Source: Aphelocoma coerulescens (lineage: Eukaryota > Chordata > Aves > Passeriformes > Corvidae). Taken from it: DNA of 64,000 nt. How positions within the stretch are numbered: position 1 is the first letter of the stretch; each line of letters starts with the position of its first letter. The stretch spans positions 28,081,001 through 28,145,000 of the forward strand of contig NC_091020.1 in assembly GCF_041296385.1 (NCBI RefSeq). The letters run 5' to 3'. Made by a program: the position numbers and the translations under genes. The notes beneath the pieces were generated by a model. It saw nothing but the letters and a program-made list of their open reading frames with translations. It was not told the DNA's origin and did no database searches. Positions 47,800 to 60,999 of the stretch are shown here, piece after piece.

Positions 47800-50320
47800 G
47801 ATGCTCTTTCCTCAGCTAAATCACACTGAAAGGTCTCCCTGTCAAGGTTTTGTCAGAGGATGTCAAAGCACCAAAGTGACAGAGTCTGCATCCTACATCC
47901 CAATTTATATTCCATTACCTTTCTCAGTTTTTGTGATGATATGCCAGGTTTTACACTTGAGTAGCTGAGGCCCTGGCACGTTTCCCTGTCTGCCATTCTG
48001 TTGTGAATGGAGGTGGGAGTGGTGAAGCCTTCATCAGCCAGTGCGGCCTCAGTGAGAGTGGGGTGTGCCTGTGCTTTCACATCAACAGTTTAGAGCAAAC
48101 TGGTGCCACTTCCCGGTGTGTAAAAATCCTCAGCAATTTTGATTTAAGTCGTTTAAGGTTGAAACGTTTTCCCCTCCCTAAAGAAACACTGTTTTACAAT
48201 GAGATAAGTTTAATGGGAAGTCCATAAAGCAGAGTTAAGCAGCTTGACAAAATCCAAGGGTAAAACACGCGGGTAGTAAATGTGTTGCAGATTGCATAAT
48301 TTCCTGGAGTCCTTGGACAGGGTGTCTTTACATCTTCTTGGGTTCAAGCACTGTACGATTTCATCAAAATCCAGAATATGGTTTTAAGGAGCCCTACCCA
48401 GCCTGGAGCTAGATGGAGAAAGAAATGATTTTCAGGAAGGGCTGTGTGTCCTGGCCATGACCTGGAGACTGACCCACCATCTCATGGCATTTCATGCCCT
48501 ACACTCTGCACTGGCTTTGGAGGGAAATACAGACACCAGCCTCCTTCATGCAGAGACACTTTATAACCAACCTGGACTGCTCTTGCAAATACTAGTGGAG
48601 TGTATTAAAGATCCATGTCTTTCCCCCAGCTAGTGCAGTTAACTAAGAAGCTTTAACTTATTGAGTAAAGCCAGAATTTTACAAAAATCTCATTTCCCAA
48701 GTAGGCAGCAAAGGAAGAGAGGAGAAATTTTAAAGGCCTCAGCACCCTGGGTGCTCACTGAAGACTAAGTCCTTTTGAGAATCTGACTGTTAAGGTGTCA
48801 CCATGGGAGTTAGCAGAAGTATTGAGCACTTGAGAAAAACAGACCTGAGTTTCATTGCCTGCAGGTATACTTACCTAGAGTTTTTTTCTTAGGATAAGAC
48901 TTCAAGAGAAAGTGGCTCTAACATAGTGGCTTGCTGCTCTCTTCTTTCTTCCCCCTCCCTTCTCGCTCTTCAGTCAGGCAGCTCAGCTCACTCAACCACT
49001 GGAACACTATTCACCTTTTTTGCCAGTTGAGTTTTCTACCCTGTGGTGGGCTGTTTCAAAGAAGTGCTGAGCCTGGTGCAAGGGACATGATGCAAAGGAG
49101 GGAGAGCTGGTGCCAGGAAAACCTTCTAACTCAGTCATTCACTGAAAGTCCATGCTCCTCCACCTTGCTGTGTGATCCCAGCAAAACACTGGAAGCAGCA
49201 GCATGGCTGCTGAGATGGATGGCCATGGCAGCTCTGGTAGCATCTGGACTGCTTTGAAAAGATGGAATAGATTTTGGGCACTTGAAATGTTTTGCAAATT
49301 TAGCACCAGCAGAGAAAGAAAGAATTTTTCAAGTGATGCGAGTAATTTCACTTTAAAATCATATTGTAGCCACTTATGTACAATACAGATGCTATTTTGC
49401 TTCCCTTCCTTAGGTAGCTGTGGACTTGAGGGCAGATCAATTGTTTTCTGTCTTTAAATCCACACAGAACCAAAATAATGATTTTTTTCAGTCACTTTCC
49501 AAATGCCCTATTTTAGGGAAAGATGCAAATACCCCACAGCATCTTCATGCTAACTAAACAATAGCAATTTCTCTTTTACTAGCAAGGCCAGAAAATTAGA
49601 AGTTAACATAACAGTCATGTTTTTCTATCTGTTTGCCACTCTTTTAATCCCCCTCCCCATCTTCTCCAATCCTTGAGGGAAGCAGATGAGCTTTCAGCAT
49701 GCCTGGAGGTTCCTGTAGATATATGTTCGTACAAACACACTCACTGGAACCTTTGCTCTCCGTTAATCCATGCAGGTCATGGTGAGCATACAAACCCCAG
49801 CCACCTCGTCCCTCAACAAAGATTTACTAGTCAGTGCAGAGTGAAGACACTGTAGTTAAGGCTACATTGACCTCTTCAAAGGTATTATAGAATATTCACT
49901 CGTCTCCTGTGAAGTATTATCGTAAATAAACAGTGGTGCAGAAATGAATGAAGCACATTTCATGGCACAATACATAAATGCATTTAACTTCACAAATTGC
50001 AGGAATCACTGTAACCAGCTGACTCATTGAAAAACACAGTACAGTTTTGGAAGATAAATTTCTAACTAAAAAATTATGTATTACACACATAGATACTGAG
50101 TCACTAAACATAATACACATATCAAAATGTTATCTGTGTAATAACTGCAAAGCCACAGATAAACTGTTTTATCATGCACCTTTGCCTTCATGTGTTTTGC
50201 TGTTTTCCAAGAGTTCAATCTTATCCCTATACACTTTACCAGCACTGGAGCTTTGAACTTTTGAAAAGGAAGAGTGAAATTATGGCTGTTATGGAAATCA
50301 GAATCAGTGAGAAAATGCAC
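47800..50320. other. Intergenic sequence without recognisable gene
   Basis: Nothing recognisable: no splice pairs, domains or named repeats. Confidence 0.55.
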
Positions 50321-50330
50321 TTAAATTTAA

Positions 50331-50343
50331 GGGGGGGGGGGGG
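50331..50343. repeat. Poly-G tract (G13)
   Basis: Thirteen consecutive G between AT-rich sequence and a GA-rich GATAGAGGAGAGGC segment. Confidence 0.9.
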
Positions 50344-50739
50344 ATAGAGGAGAGGCAGAATGTGAGCAAATCCTTAAAAGCCCTCAACTACCACAGCTAA
50401 AAATGAAAAATTTTCAAACCTGTCCCAGGATTAAGAACTATAATCCTCAAAAATTCAAGGGGAAAAATGTGTACATACATTGTGATATCTGTGTCATGAA
50501 ATTGTGAGTTCTGCAGTACAGATTTTGAGGTTTTTTCCATTTTTACTATGACTTTGACCAACTCTGACTTGCCAGCTAAAGTCCTGTGAAAGCACTCACA
50601 TTCACGTCTCTTTTACAGTCCTGTGGCTAATCCCTTTGAAATCTTGGGGCCTACCTGTTTTTGTAAAGCAGAGCATGTGTACAAGAAGAAGGTCTAAACA
50701 TTTATGAGACTACAGACTGGAGCTTTGTACCACTGGAAG

Positions 50740-50905
50740 AAGATACCAAGCTCTTGGTGAAGGTGGTCAGACACTGGAACAAGGTGTCAAGAGAGACTGT
50801 GGCATCCCCATCCCTGGAAATATCCCACCTCTTGGGCAACTTGCTGTATCTGCCCCTGCTCTGAAAGGACAACCTCCAGAGAGGCCCATTCAGCAGTGAT
50901 GTGAT
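50740..50905 (+). mobile_element. Diverged CR1 LINE 3' fragment, sense
   Basis: Segments follow CR1 order: GGTCAGACACTGGAACAAGG, GAGAGACTGTGGCATCCCC, ATCCCTGGAAATAT, TTGGGCAACTTGCTGTATCT, CCTGCTCTGAAAGGACAACC and TCCAGAGAGGCCCATTCAG. The CR1 consensus has GAGGCACTGGAACAGG, GAGGTTGTGGA.TC, GAGATATTCAA, CAACCTGCTCTAG, CCTGCTCTGGCAGGGG and CTCCAGAGGTCCCTTCCAA. Small deletions and no intact tail; an old copy. Confidence 0.8.
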
Positions 50906-51288
50906 CTGTGGGTGCTTTAGAACCAAAATGAGATTAAGAATCTGTATGCTAAAAATTGCTGCAGATAGCAATATAATAAAATATATAGCAATATAAACAT
51001 AGCAAAATAATACAATGAGAATGGTGCAACACATGTTGCAATGTTTCTCTCCTTTGAAAGTCAGTGATTGATGTATGGCTGTTAGAAAGAGGTGTTTTTT
51101 TAAAAAGCCAACACACTCTCTCAAATACTTTTCTTGAGCTTTTTAGATCTCTTTTTCCTTAATGCGCTCAAATGCTAAGCACCATTCCAAATTCATGTCA
51201 ATATATCTATTGACATCTTTCTTGCTGTTTTCCTCTTCTTCTATTCTCTGTGGTATCAGTCTTGCCAACTGCTCCTGAGATCTTTGGT

Positions 51289-51330
51289 TATGATCTAGCA
51301 AAGCCCTTAAGCACATGCTTAACTTTAAGA
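51289..51330. mobile_element. Ancient palindromic repeat half
   Basis: TATGATCTAGCAAAGCCC followed by TTAAGCACATGCTTAACTTTAAG matches one arm of a widespread sauropsid palindromic repeat (ATCCAGCAAAGCACTTAAGCACATGCTTAACTTTAAG type). The complementary arm is missing or unrecognisable. Confidence 0.5.
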
Positions 51331-51717
51331 ATGCAAACAGTCTTTGTGAATTCAGCAGGACATTTCCTTTAGCTGCTTGTCTGGGCTGGGGCCAGAATGC
51401 TCAGTGCTCTATACACAGATCGAAATATAATAATTCACACACAGTTAGTTAGAAAATCACTGCAGAGCGTGAAATAAATTGGAACAGATTTTCCCCAGTC
51501 CTTTCGCAGAATTTGGCCATGAAACACTCCAAAACTTGTACCAACTCTGAATGTAGTTTATAAATTAACAGAATTCAATTCATCAACATATGTCATGGGA
51601 AATATCTGTTTTATACACAAAGTTACTTTCACATGCACATATTTGCTCTTCGTCTCCCTCTCCTTCTCATGCATGCACACACATACACACACTTAGGTGA
51701 CTTAAGCCTGCTTGACT

Positions 51718-51762
51718 CAGTATCTTACTGTGTTCCTCAGCATCTTACTGTGTTCCTCAGCA
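51718..51762. repeat. 20-bp tandem duplication
   Basis: CAG(T/C)ATCTTACTGTGTTCCT occurs twice in tandem (51718-51737 and 51738-51757, one mismatch), followed by the start of a third unit (CAGCA). Confidence 0.95.
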
Positions 51763-53385
51763 AACGTCATTACTTATAGCTTCTTCTAAAGTTCAAAAAA
51801 TATGCACAAATTGCTAGGAAAAAGTTCATGATACTTCAAGCTCTTAAAAGACATTTTGGGGGAAGCTGTATAGAAGTTTACCAACAGGCTGCAGATAAGC
51901 ACAAACCAGGCAGAGGTGCAAACACGAGACCAGTCTAGCACGGTCAGGCCAAAGGTCTGACTTCTTGCTATACCAGGTGCCCAGATAAGGGCACAGGAAC
52001 AGGGCAAATGCATCATGGCATTTGTATATCCCAAGTTTATTCACTCGGCTTCAGCAGCTCAGGTCTTCCCAAGACTGAATGGCACATCAAGATTTACTAG
52101 TACATTAATTTTTTTAATGCTTTTAATTCCATTACTTTATCTAGTCTCTTTTTTTCATCTGTGTAAACTTCTGGCACTCACAAAATCCTGTGGCAAGAAG
52201 TTTCAGAACCTGCTCCAGTCTGTACTCTGTGCAGGAGTACCAAAAAACACTTGCTATTTTTTGTGAATATACCACTTTCTTGCCTCACGCAAGAACTAGG
52301 GGCAGCAAAAGAAACAGCAGTTTCTTATTCACCTTCCATGTGCCATTCATGATTTTATATTCTACTGTAACATCCCCCTCTGCCAGCTCTTTTCTTAGAT
52401 GAAAAATCCTCCTCCATCTAATCACTCTCCTGTAACATCCTTTGTACAGAGGAAGAGCTGATGTGCTGGAAGAGGCAAGCTGTCTGCTTCAACAAGGTGC
52501 TTCCAGGGGAATTGCAACTCCCAGGCTAATGAGACCTGGGCCAAGAGATTCTGCTAAGTTGTGATTGCTTAAACTTTTGCATTGAGGTAATGAACACCTC
52601 CGTGTGGATCGACTAAAGTCTGCATGCAGCTAGTTGTGAGTTGTAAAATAATGTCATACATGAATGGCAGAAGCAAACCATCCTTTCTTTTTACAGCTAA
52701 AACAAGAGAACCCTTAGTGAAAAAAAAATGTTCATGTGAAGATTTCTGCTGGTTCCAAGAACCAAAGTTTGTGGCTCTCTTTTTGTCTCATTTAAGATAA
52801 AAGCAGTGGAAGATTGAATGGTGGAGGTGAGGCCAGTTTCTTCCTTACTTCAAATTCTCTTTATGGATTTTTGCATAGTTTGCAGGTGTGTGTGTCTTAA
52901 TTCATTGTACACTACCCTAAGGTTTAGACAGAACTGCCTAACAAACTACATGACTACTAAAAAAATGATTTATGCAGTTCAGATTGATAACTGAAAACAA
53001 CAAAATAAATAAACAACAACAAAAAAGCAGCTTTTTAATGCCATGCCAAAGTTTCTTTTAGCTGAGTATTGTACATATTCAAGACTGCGAGATTATCTCC
53101 AGCTCTGAGAGCTGATATTCACACCTGCTTCCAGATGTGTCTTCTCTTCTGATAAAGACAGTTATTGTTAACCTGCTTTGCATTTCTCATAAGCTGTGCT
53201 TATTGCTGCATTTGCTCCCACAGCCTTCCTTCATGTCTGAAAGGCCTAAATCTCATACTCCTGCTATAATGCTTTCAGGCCATGAGATGTGACACCAAAA
53301 TGCCTAGAAAAACAGAGGCCAATGCACTACCTTTATTTGCAAGTGTGTTGCCTTATGTACCTCAGTTAATCCAGTACTAACATGG

Positions 53386-53458
53386 GATGAAATCTTGGCT
53401 CCATGAATGCCAGCAGCAAAACTCACTAACATCAAGGATGTCAGGAATCTACTGACTT
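53386..53458. mobile_element. Palindromic MITE-like relic
   Basis: GATGAAATCTTGGCTCCATG, then CCAGCAGCAAAACTCACTAA and a TCAAGGATGTCAGGAATC arm resemble the GTGAAATCCTGGCCCCA...GGCAAAACTCCCATTGACTTCA...CCAGGATTTCAC palindrome found throughout sauropsid genomes. Strongly decayed. Confidence 0.45.
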
Positions 53459-53999
53459 CTGCCTGTCAAGTGTTGCGAATCTGTCTGAGCTGATGTCTGT
53501 AAAATAAGACATGAGATAGAAACCCACAGATTCAACCTCAAAACTTGGTGCTGCTCTATGGGAATCTGTAACTCTTACAAAGTGTCTCCTAATGGACGTT
53601 CTTTCTTCTTGTTTTTCTTGGCTGCTGTTGAGTGTTTCTGGTGTGCCCAAGCAGGGCAAGCACTGGCCATGCATCCAAATGTACCAGGTACAGTGTGTCT
53701 GCACTGGGATATTAATGAATGTTGGCATCAGGAGACTGGCAAGGGAAGAGCCCCGTAAGAAAAGCCTTTTATTTCAAAAGGTTTTTCTGTGCCCCATGGC
53801 TGACAGACAGAGTTTAGTTTGTGTCCACTGGGTTGCAGACTTTCTCATCACTATGCCTGAGAATTTGTGCCCTGTCAAAATTGTTGAGCTAAAATTCACA
53901 AAATGGTCTGGAAGTGTCAGCTCTCCAAAACATTAGAGGTGCATCTGGTATCCACTCTACGCCCTCCAACAGCTGAGAAAGCAGCTAAATGCACTTAAC

Positions 54000-56900
54000 T
54001 GAATGTGAGTCTCTGGGATAAGTCTTAGCTGTTCAACATGAACAACAAAATCTCATCTGTTTTTTTCATCAACTTCACCTTAATTTCCTAAGTTAAAACA
54101 CAAACAGTGTTGCTTACCCTATGTTCTAGATTGGCTCTGCTTCCTTTGTGCAATGTATAAATATAATATATTCCTCTAGCATTAGAGAAATGTACTACAA
54201 ACGTTATATACTGAGAGGTAGGATGGAGCAACTTAAAGGTAACAGTGGGTAGCACGAATATAGCTCCTACAAGAGTCCAGACCAGACCAGACTTGATGTC
54301 ATTAACTCTCTTTAGCACTTGGAGCTCAGACAATGGCACATTTAAAGTACATGGGTGGCTTCCATCCATTTCCTAGTGGGCAAGTGTCCACCTGACAAAA
54401 GCACCGCTAGCATTGGCAACGTGTGGAGCACTGGCAGCTCACCCGGAGCAGCCAGTGGACAGGAACCCACAACAGGGACTCTCTCGTGTTTCCAGAAGAA
54501 TGTTTCCAAGGCAGATTTGTGACAAACTGATGGGAAGCCAAGTGTCCTGCCACTTGGCCTGTACTGCCAAGGTGTTAGCATGGCACTGTTCCCATTCCCT
54601 AAAGACATGTTTAATCTTTGACAAGGCACAGTGTTTGATAGCAGAGTTGTTTACATATGCATGTGCTCAGCTGAGCTGAGGTGTGCTGCACTGTCAATGC
54701 CTCATCACTCACTGAACAGGCTTCCAAGCACTTCTGGTAGTTTTACTGCTGAATGGAGAGAAAAATGGACACATTTTAATCATTAAGCCCTATTTTCTTA
54801 GCGGTAGCTCTGTCCGCAAAGATACTGTCTATGAAATCCTTTAGTCACAAGAAATAAAGTCAATGATTGATTTGTATTCTGCAATGCACCCTCTGGCTAA
54901 AACCAAGTTATAAGTACCAAATGGTTGAGACGGGGCTTGTGAAAGGGCAGTTATGTGAGTGGCACTAGAAGAAAAATGTTAATAAAGGGCAGTCCATTGA
55001 ACTGAGGTTAAATACTTTCATACTTCTCAACCAACCCAGAAATGTCCCTGAATTCTCATTAAAAAATGTTCTTTATAATCTGACGTTTTACCTTATTAAG
55101 GAAGGGGGATCATGATGATCAAGAAATATTACTTCCTTGAGGGGAAACAAAGGTAACAAGGATATAGCTTAAACATCCTTTTTTCTTCTCATTTTCTTTA
55201 AGCATTTGTCTTGTCTTTTTGTTCATTTGTCTAGGCTTTATTTTATTTTCAGAGCTGACTTGCTTTTTTAAATGAGTGAATTGGAAGAAGTTCGGAGGCT
55301 CATCTCTAATTGTGTGCAGGCTCTTTAGTGCTCCTGAGGCAGAGCCAAGCCAGGAGGGCAGCCAGTCTTTCCACTGCCACACCAGGCACCAGCCCCACCA
55401 GCAGCCCTGCTCAGCCTCCCTTCTCACACCCCAGAGCCCGCTGCAGCACTCCCCCAGAACCAGCAAAATCTACCTAAATAAGTATTTGATGCTTTGGGGT
55501 TTTCCAGACTGGCCTGGAAATCTCAGAGAAACACAGCCCTGCCAGGTACAGTCCACTACAACCCTGTTTCCAGATTAAAAATGGCAAAAATCCCATTATA
55601 CTGGGAAAGGGCTTTACAGAAGTTAGCAAATGCCTGTAGGTGTTTGAGTTGAGGTTTGGGATGTCATCGAGTCTGGCCGATGAAGAGTGAGCTTGCAGGA
55701 GTTGATGCCAGGCACACAGTAGAAAGCTTGGGTTTAAACCAGATGATTGTGTGCCTCACAGGTAGGACTGCAGACCTGGCACCTTGTATATCCTACAGTT
55801 GTGCCAGTTTTCAGCTGTGCCACTGGGTACAACCTGGGCTTTGGAACGCTTTGAGGATGCCAGCACCTCATCGCTAATTTAAGCTCACAGAAAGTCCCAG
55901 GGAAGTTTTCTCTGTGTTGTCATTGCCAAGGGGAGTGACTGATAAAAATGGTGTGAATTGACAAGCCTGGTGTAAGGACGCACGTGTTTTGGGAGAAGCC
56001 CTGCAATGGACACAGGGATGTACTTGAATGGAGATTCCCCCTTGGTGGCCTGCACTGACCTGAAACAGCAAGTGGACTGACTGCCAAAAAAGTGTTGCAA
56101 GGATGGTGTCTCCTTCCTTAGGAAGGGGTGTCCCATTGTTCCCATGCATTAGGGAATAGCATATACCTTGATTTTAAACCATATACATGATAAGCCAACA
56201 TTTGTTTTAATTTTTAAATTAGCATAAAATAGTGTTTTATCAGTGCTTGAGCCAATGCCCATTTAGTTACAGAGGGCATATTTGAAAGTCAGGGCACATT
56301 TGATTCCGGACTTTTCTTTATAAACAGCTTAACCTTTTTTGTTTACCAAATGCTAGGTTTCAAACAAGCCTGTCTGTATTGACTGAGTAGTGTTTTTTCA
56401 GTTACAGAAGTGTTTAATCCTGAGAAAACTCAGATCTGAAACCCTCTTCATTGGCTGAAATGTTCAAAGATTTAACAAATTCAGCAAGTGGGAAAATTAA
56501 TCTTTGAATAGAAGAAACAATCTGACAAAATAAGCCATAAAAGTAGGTGCCAGGTGTCGCAGGAAGTTCTTAATGCAGCAGTTGCTTAGTGTATACTCAA
56601 AATGCATCCACTTTTGTTCGAAGATCCAACAAAACATATGAAATTGGGTTACACCAATTCTCTTGATCTATGAATCTTCCACTGTGTCAAAGATAATACA
56701 CCAAACAAACTTACATGTAAATGGTGTGATAAAATGATCTACCGTATACATTATCATCCATTAATATTGTTGGGGCTAATGCATTTCATCTGTCACACAC
56801 TTTGTTTTATATTATCCCCACCTTACTAAAAAAATACCATAAAACCTGCTGGGTTGACAGCCATGCAGGTTACCTGCTGGGAAGCAAAAGTCCAAGGACA

Positions 56901-57240
56901 CTGTTTCCTGTCACTGTTGTGCCCACAGCTGCAGGTGGAGAAGGAAGTACTGCAGTCAGGTTGTGAGGAAAGGTGTGCTCTGCTCTGGGCATTGCCACTG
57001 TCCTTTGGACATATCGCTTCATTTCTTTATGCTCATCTTCCTCTTCCACTGAGTGTGTTTGTAAACAAGTGGAGCTGCACCTGTTCTCACAGTAACCAGT
57101 GTGACATGCCCCATGCTTGGCAGAAGGCTCCAGGCTCTGTAGTATAGCATAGTAAGTGAAAAATAACAATTCATAATAAGATGAGAGATTCTGAGATCAC
57201 TCTGACCTTGAATTCTCTACTGTCTTTTAACAGGAGAGGG
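54000..57240. other. Intergenic sequence without recognisable gene
   Basis: Ordinary sequence. ORFs on both strands (up to 115 codons) overlap each other and have no recognisable content. No repeats that I can name. Confidence 0.55.
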
Positions 57241-57259
57241 TGAAATTGGATAGAAACAG

Positions 57260-57355
57260 CCCCCTCATTTTGTGTAGAGCCACCAATGACCCAGGCTGCA
57301 TTTGAACCACAGCCCTAGAGGCGAAAGGCTTTGTGTCTCATTGCCAATTCACAGC
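57260..57355 (-). mobile_element. Possible tRNA-derived SINE remnant, antisense
   Basis: On the minus strand, GGTTCAAATGCAGCC (57294-57308) resembles a pol III B box preceded by GCCTTTCGCCTCTAGGGCTG. The A box is weak, so the assignment is tentative. Confidence 0.3.
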
Positions 57356-57359
57356 AAGA

Positions 57360-60300
57360 ACATAACTTGAGCCCACACACTAATGCTAAGCAAGGGCTGA
57401 GTGTTACTAATCCTTGTTCACATATCTACACCTATTAAAATCACGTGTGAAGGTTTACAGGACTTGTTCTTTTACTGTAGTGATTGGGCCTTTCATAATG
57501 TGTTCTTAAATAAAAAAAAAATTAACTGCAAGAAAAGGAAAATAAAAAGACAAATGCAAGAACAATATATGGCTTTCTTTCTCAGACATATTGTGCTGAA
57601 TGGCATTGTTTGGCTTAAACTGAAACATGTTTTTAGAAGGCTGAGAAGAATGTTTAGACATAATGATTTAAAAGACTCATTATTGCAGGTGCTGCACTTT
57701 ATTCTCCGATTCATTCCTACTGCCAGAAAATCACCTCCACAAAGGTTGCTGGCAGTGTCCCTCCCACTGGAATGCTTGCCCTTCTCCCTGGCTGCATAAT
57801 GTGTGGAGGGCAGGATTATCCAACTCACTAACCATCCCTCTTGGCCCATGGGCTCCAGGATGATGGGGAAAATCTACTTGGATGAGATCTTTCAGATTCT
57901 GACTTTCAATGACCCTGTGACAGAACAAGATAGAAAGCTGCTGCTTTTTAAAATGCCAGGTAGTTACTTTCAGCTGCTAACAGATTTCCTCATTCCTGAC
58001 AGAATTTATAAGCATCCATTATAGTTCTTTTTTTCTTCATGTAAATTACAGGTATCAGACCTGAAAACCTTAAAGAATTCTCTTGAAAGACCATTTTATC
58101 CCTCCTGATGTTTGCATCCCCATGGATCAGGTGTTTCACAAGGGAGACCAAGTGGAGTGATGGAAGATGAGACTGCTTTAAAAAGAAATATTCTCTGATT
58201 TTTCCAGCCAATGACAGCAGCTAGGGGTGAGCAATGGAACTTGTTTGTCCAGTGCTTTTGTGAATACAGTCTCAGTGCTCATAGGTTGTGTGTTAGAGCT
58301 GCAATTGCTCGTGATATAACTTTGAGCTCTTTACTGATATCTGTGCAATCATGCAAAACAAATCTCTTAATTGTCGTCTTACACATCATACTGTTTTTCC
58401 CCTGATACTGATGGGAAATTATTCCAGGTAAATCACACCTGTCTGGCAGTTAAACAGCTTGAAATGTAAAATGCCAAGATTTCTTCTCCTATGCTCTCTG
58501 TACCTACCCATAATTCCAGTCCTATTTCTTTCACTGTCATTCTTTGATCCATTGTTTTTTTCCAGCATAAACTCCTATCATCACTTCAATACCTTCACAT
58601 ATCCAGGATCTTGGTCATCTCTTTTAAAAAGTCATCTGTAAAGTGATCTTTTTTGGCTCTTGCTATAAAATCACAGCTTCTGAAACCCAGTGGTCTGTGG
58701 GGTATGGATGGATGTTCTGTCTGGGAGATGTCCAGTCATGTCATTCCAACTCTAAGCTCTCACTTCCCAACGCTCCTACAGGCAGCCAGGTGTTTTGTTA
58801 GAAGAAAAGAGGACAAAGTGTTTAAGTTTAAAATATATCATTATTTTACTAATGCTACTTTCTCAAATAAGCAAATAGTGTGTTTTTCATATGTTATGCA
58901 ATTATGGCTAAGAGATGGTCTGTGTGGGATGAAATAAAAATAATGGTCCATGAAATCAGGGATAGAAGGCAAAGTATCCACAGAGCAATATAAGGAATTT
59001 GTCCCCAGTGTACACAGATTGGGGAGCCCACAGTCATTCTTTATTCATATTTTCTATATCTTTTGTTGAAATAATTTCATACAAATTACACTCTAGAAAG
59101 TGACATGGCCTTGTTCATATCACATTCAGTAAGAATAAAAGCACTTTGCTTTTATAAGGAAATTAAGATTTAATGTAATGTTTATAAACACATGTGATCA
59201 AACCCAAGTAATCAAATCCAAGGCATGTCATCAAGAAAAAATTCTGATCCTAAAACCAAATAAGGCCAACACCTGTCAGTCAGCATCAGTCCCCCGCTGA
59301 AGTCAGGTATCCAAAAGCCAGCATATTTGTTGCATACACCTGTACTTTTCAGCTGAATTCCAGGAAAACCAGCCCAGACCCAGCCAGAGCAGAGCCAACC
59401 AAGCAGTTTGCTCCTGGTGAATCTCTAATGAGCCCTTGGGTGCTGGGTTGCTGTGAGTCTGAATGGGCCTCTCAGTGCAGTGGTGAGCTCCCAGTTGATC
59501 TTCTGGTTTTAGTGAATACATATTTTCATTTGAAGCCACTGCAAAAATTATTTCATGCTGAAAACAAGCATTCCTGGATCTTATAAACAAACAGTATAAA
59601 TAAAGAAGCCAGCCTTCAAGTGTGACTTTGTTCTAGAGAAACTTTAAATGCAGTGCATCACATACTCACAGTCACTCTCCCCACCCTCTTCTTAATTTAT
59701 ACTTTCTTTTATTTGCAGGCTTTTAAAAAAGAATTACCCAGCATAGCACAATTTGCCATCAAACCAAAAGGAAGAAAAAGTAACCCAATACTTCGCTCAG
59801 AGGTTGGAAATGCTGCAGACAGAAATTTTTAAGTCCTTAACATATCAATCCAGAGTTGTATAATTCACATCCAGAGCTGCTAGCAAGTCACGGGGGGGTG
59901 ACTTAATATGCTCCCTGAAGTCCATTATGTTATCCATATCCAGGAAGATATCTGTGCCAGGGCTTTCTTGAATCAAAGCAATGTCCACCATTCTTCAACT
60001 GTGAGCCTGCTGAGATTTTTTTTTTCCAGTTTCTGGCAAATAGATATCTGGCTCTAGTACATGCCAGATTGATGCACTTTGTGACTGATCCCTTAATAAT
60101 ATTCAAGTCTCCTAGCCCCAGAACACAAAAGCTCAGCAACTGCACAGATATCTACCTCCAATATTTTTTGCTCATATTAAAAAAAAAAAAAATCCTATTA
60201 TCTCCCTCCCACAAAATGTACTCCTTCTCTTATGCTAGATCTCACAATTTTAAATATGGGGGGTTTTGGCTTTCATACAGGTCTAGTGACAAACAGATGT

Positions 60301-60790
60301 ATTTTTAGTTTTAGCAAATGTGGAGAGAGACTACAAGTGAAAGATAGAGAGAAGGAGAGAGGGAGGGAGGAGGAGAGAATCTGTGTGAGTTTTACACTTG
60401 GGGGCCACATTGCATCTATGCAATATTTTCTAATACATGTATCATATTAAGATGCCCTGCATGACTTCAGGGCTTCCTCCATCATACACAGCTATTACTC
60501 TTAAGCCAAACCTGTGTGTGGAGCTGTTTTATAACTCTGATTAAAAATTTCAAGGATATCATTGTTAAAAACATAAACAAATAAAGGGTTTTTTAGAAAT
60601 CAGGAGCTAAAAGTAAACAGCCCAGTCTGGCTTCCTATCTTATGTTTTTATTGCTACACCCCAGTGAAACTGAATAGTTGGAACTATTTTATAACATTGT
60701 GCTGCTGTATAATGCTCTTTAGTTACAATATCATGATATATTAATACATATCTACACTTCAGTCTTCAGCAGTTTCTTTCATCTGAACAG
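57360..60790. other. Intergenic sequence without recognisable gene
   Basis: AT-rich sequence. It includes A13 at about 60180-60192 and a GA-rich purine tract at 60341-60379. The 132-codon ORF at 57401-57799 is Lys/Leu/Phe-rich from base composition and has an equally long antisense overlap, so it is considered chance. Confidence 0.5.
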
Positions 60791-60801
60791 ATGAGATCTA
60801 A

Positions 60802-60985
60802 GCCACTTTTTTTCCAGTCTTTTTTGATTTTTGGACCCCTACAAATTTCCAGTGAAAAGTATGGCCCCCTTTAGCATTTCCATATGCAGGCATTGCTCCA
60901 TAGCATCTGCGAACCCATTTTCCTTAACCTTTTATTAGGAAGGGTAGCAGGAGTCTGTAGGTCACAGACTGAAAACATTTTCTAA
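60802..60985. mobile_element. hAT/Charlie-like non-autonomous DNA transposon relic
   Basis: The left end (CCACTTTTTTTCCAGTC, then TTTTTTGATTTTTGGACCCC) and the right end (GTCTGTAGGTCACAGACTGA then AAACATTTTC) look like decayed versions of the CAGTGGTTTTCAAAC.../...GTTTGAAAACCACTG inverted ends of hAT elements. The interior (GGACCCCTACAAATTTCCAG, AGTATGGCCCCCTTTAGCAT) also fits such elements. A target-site duplication is not discernible. Confidence 0.5.
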
Positions 60986-60999
60986 GACCTTACAAGTTA

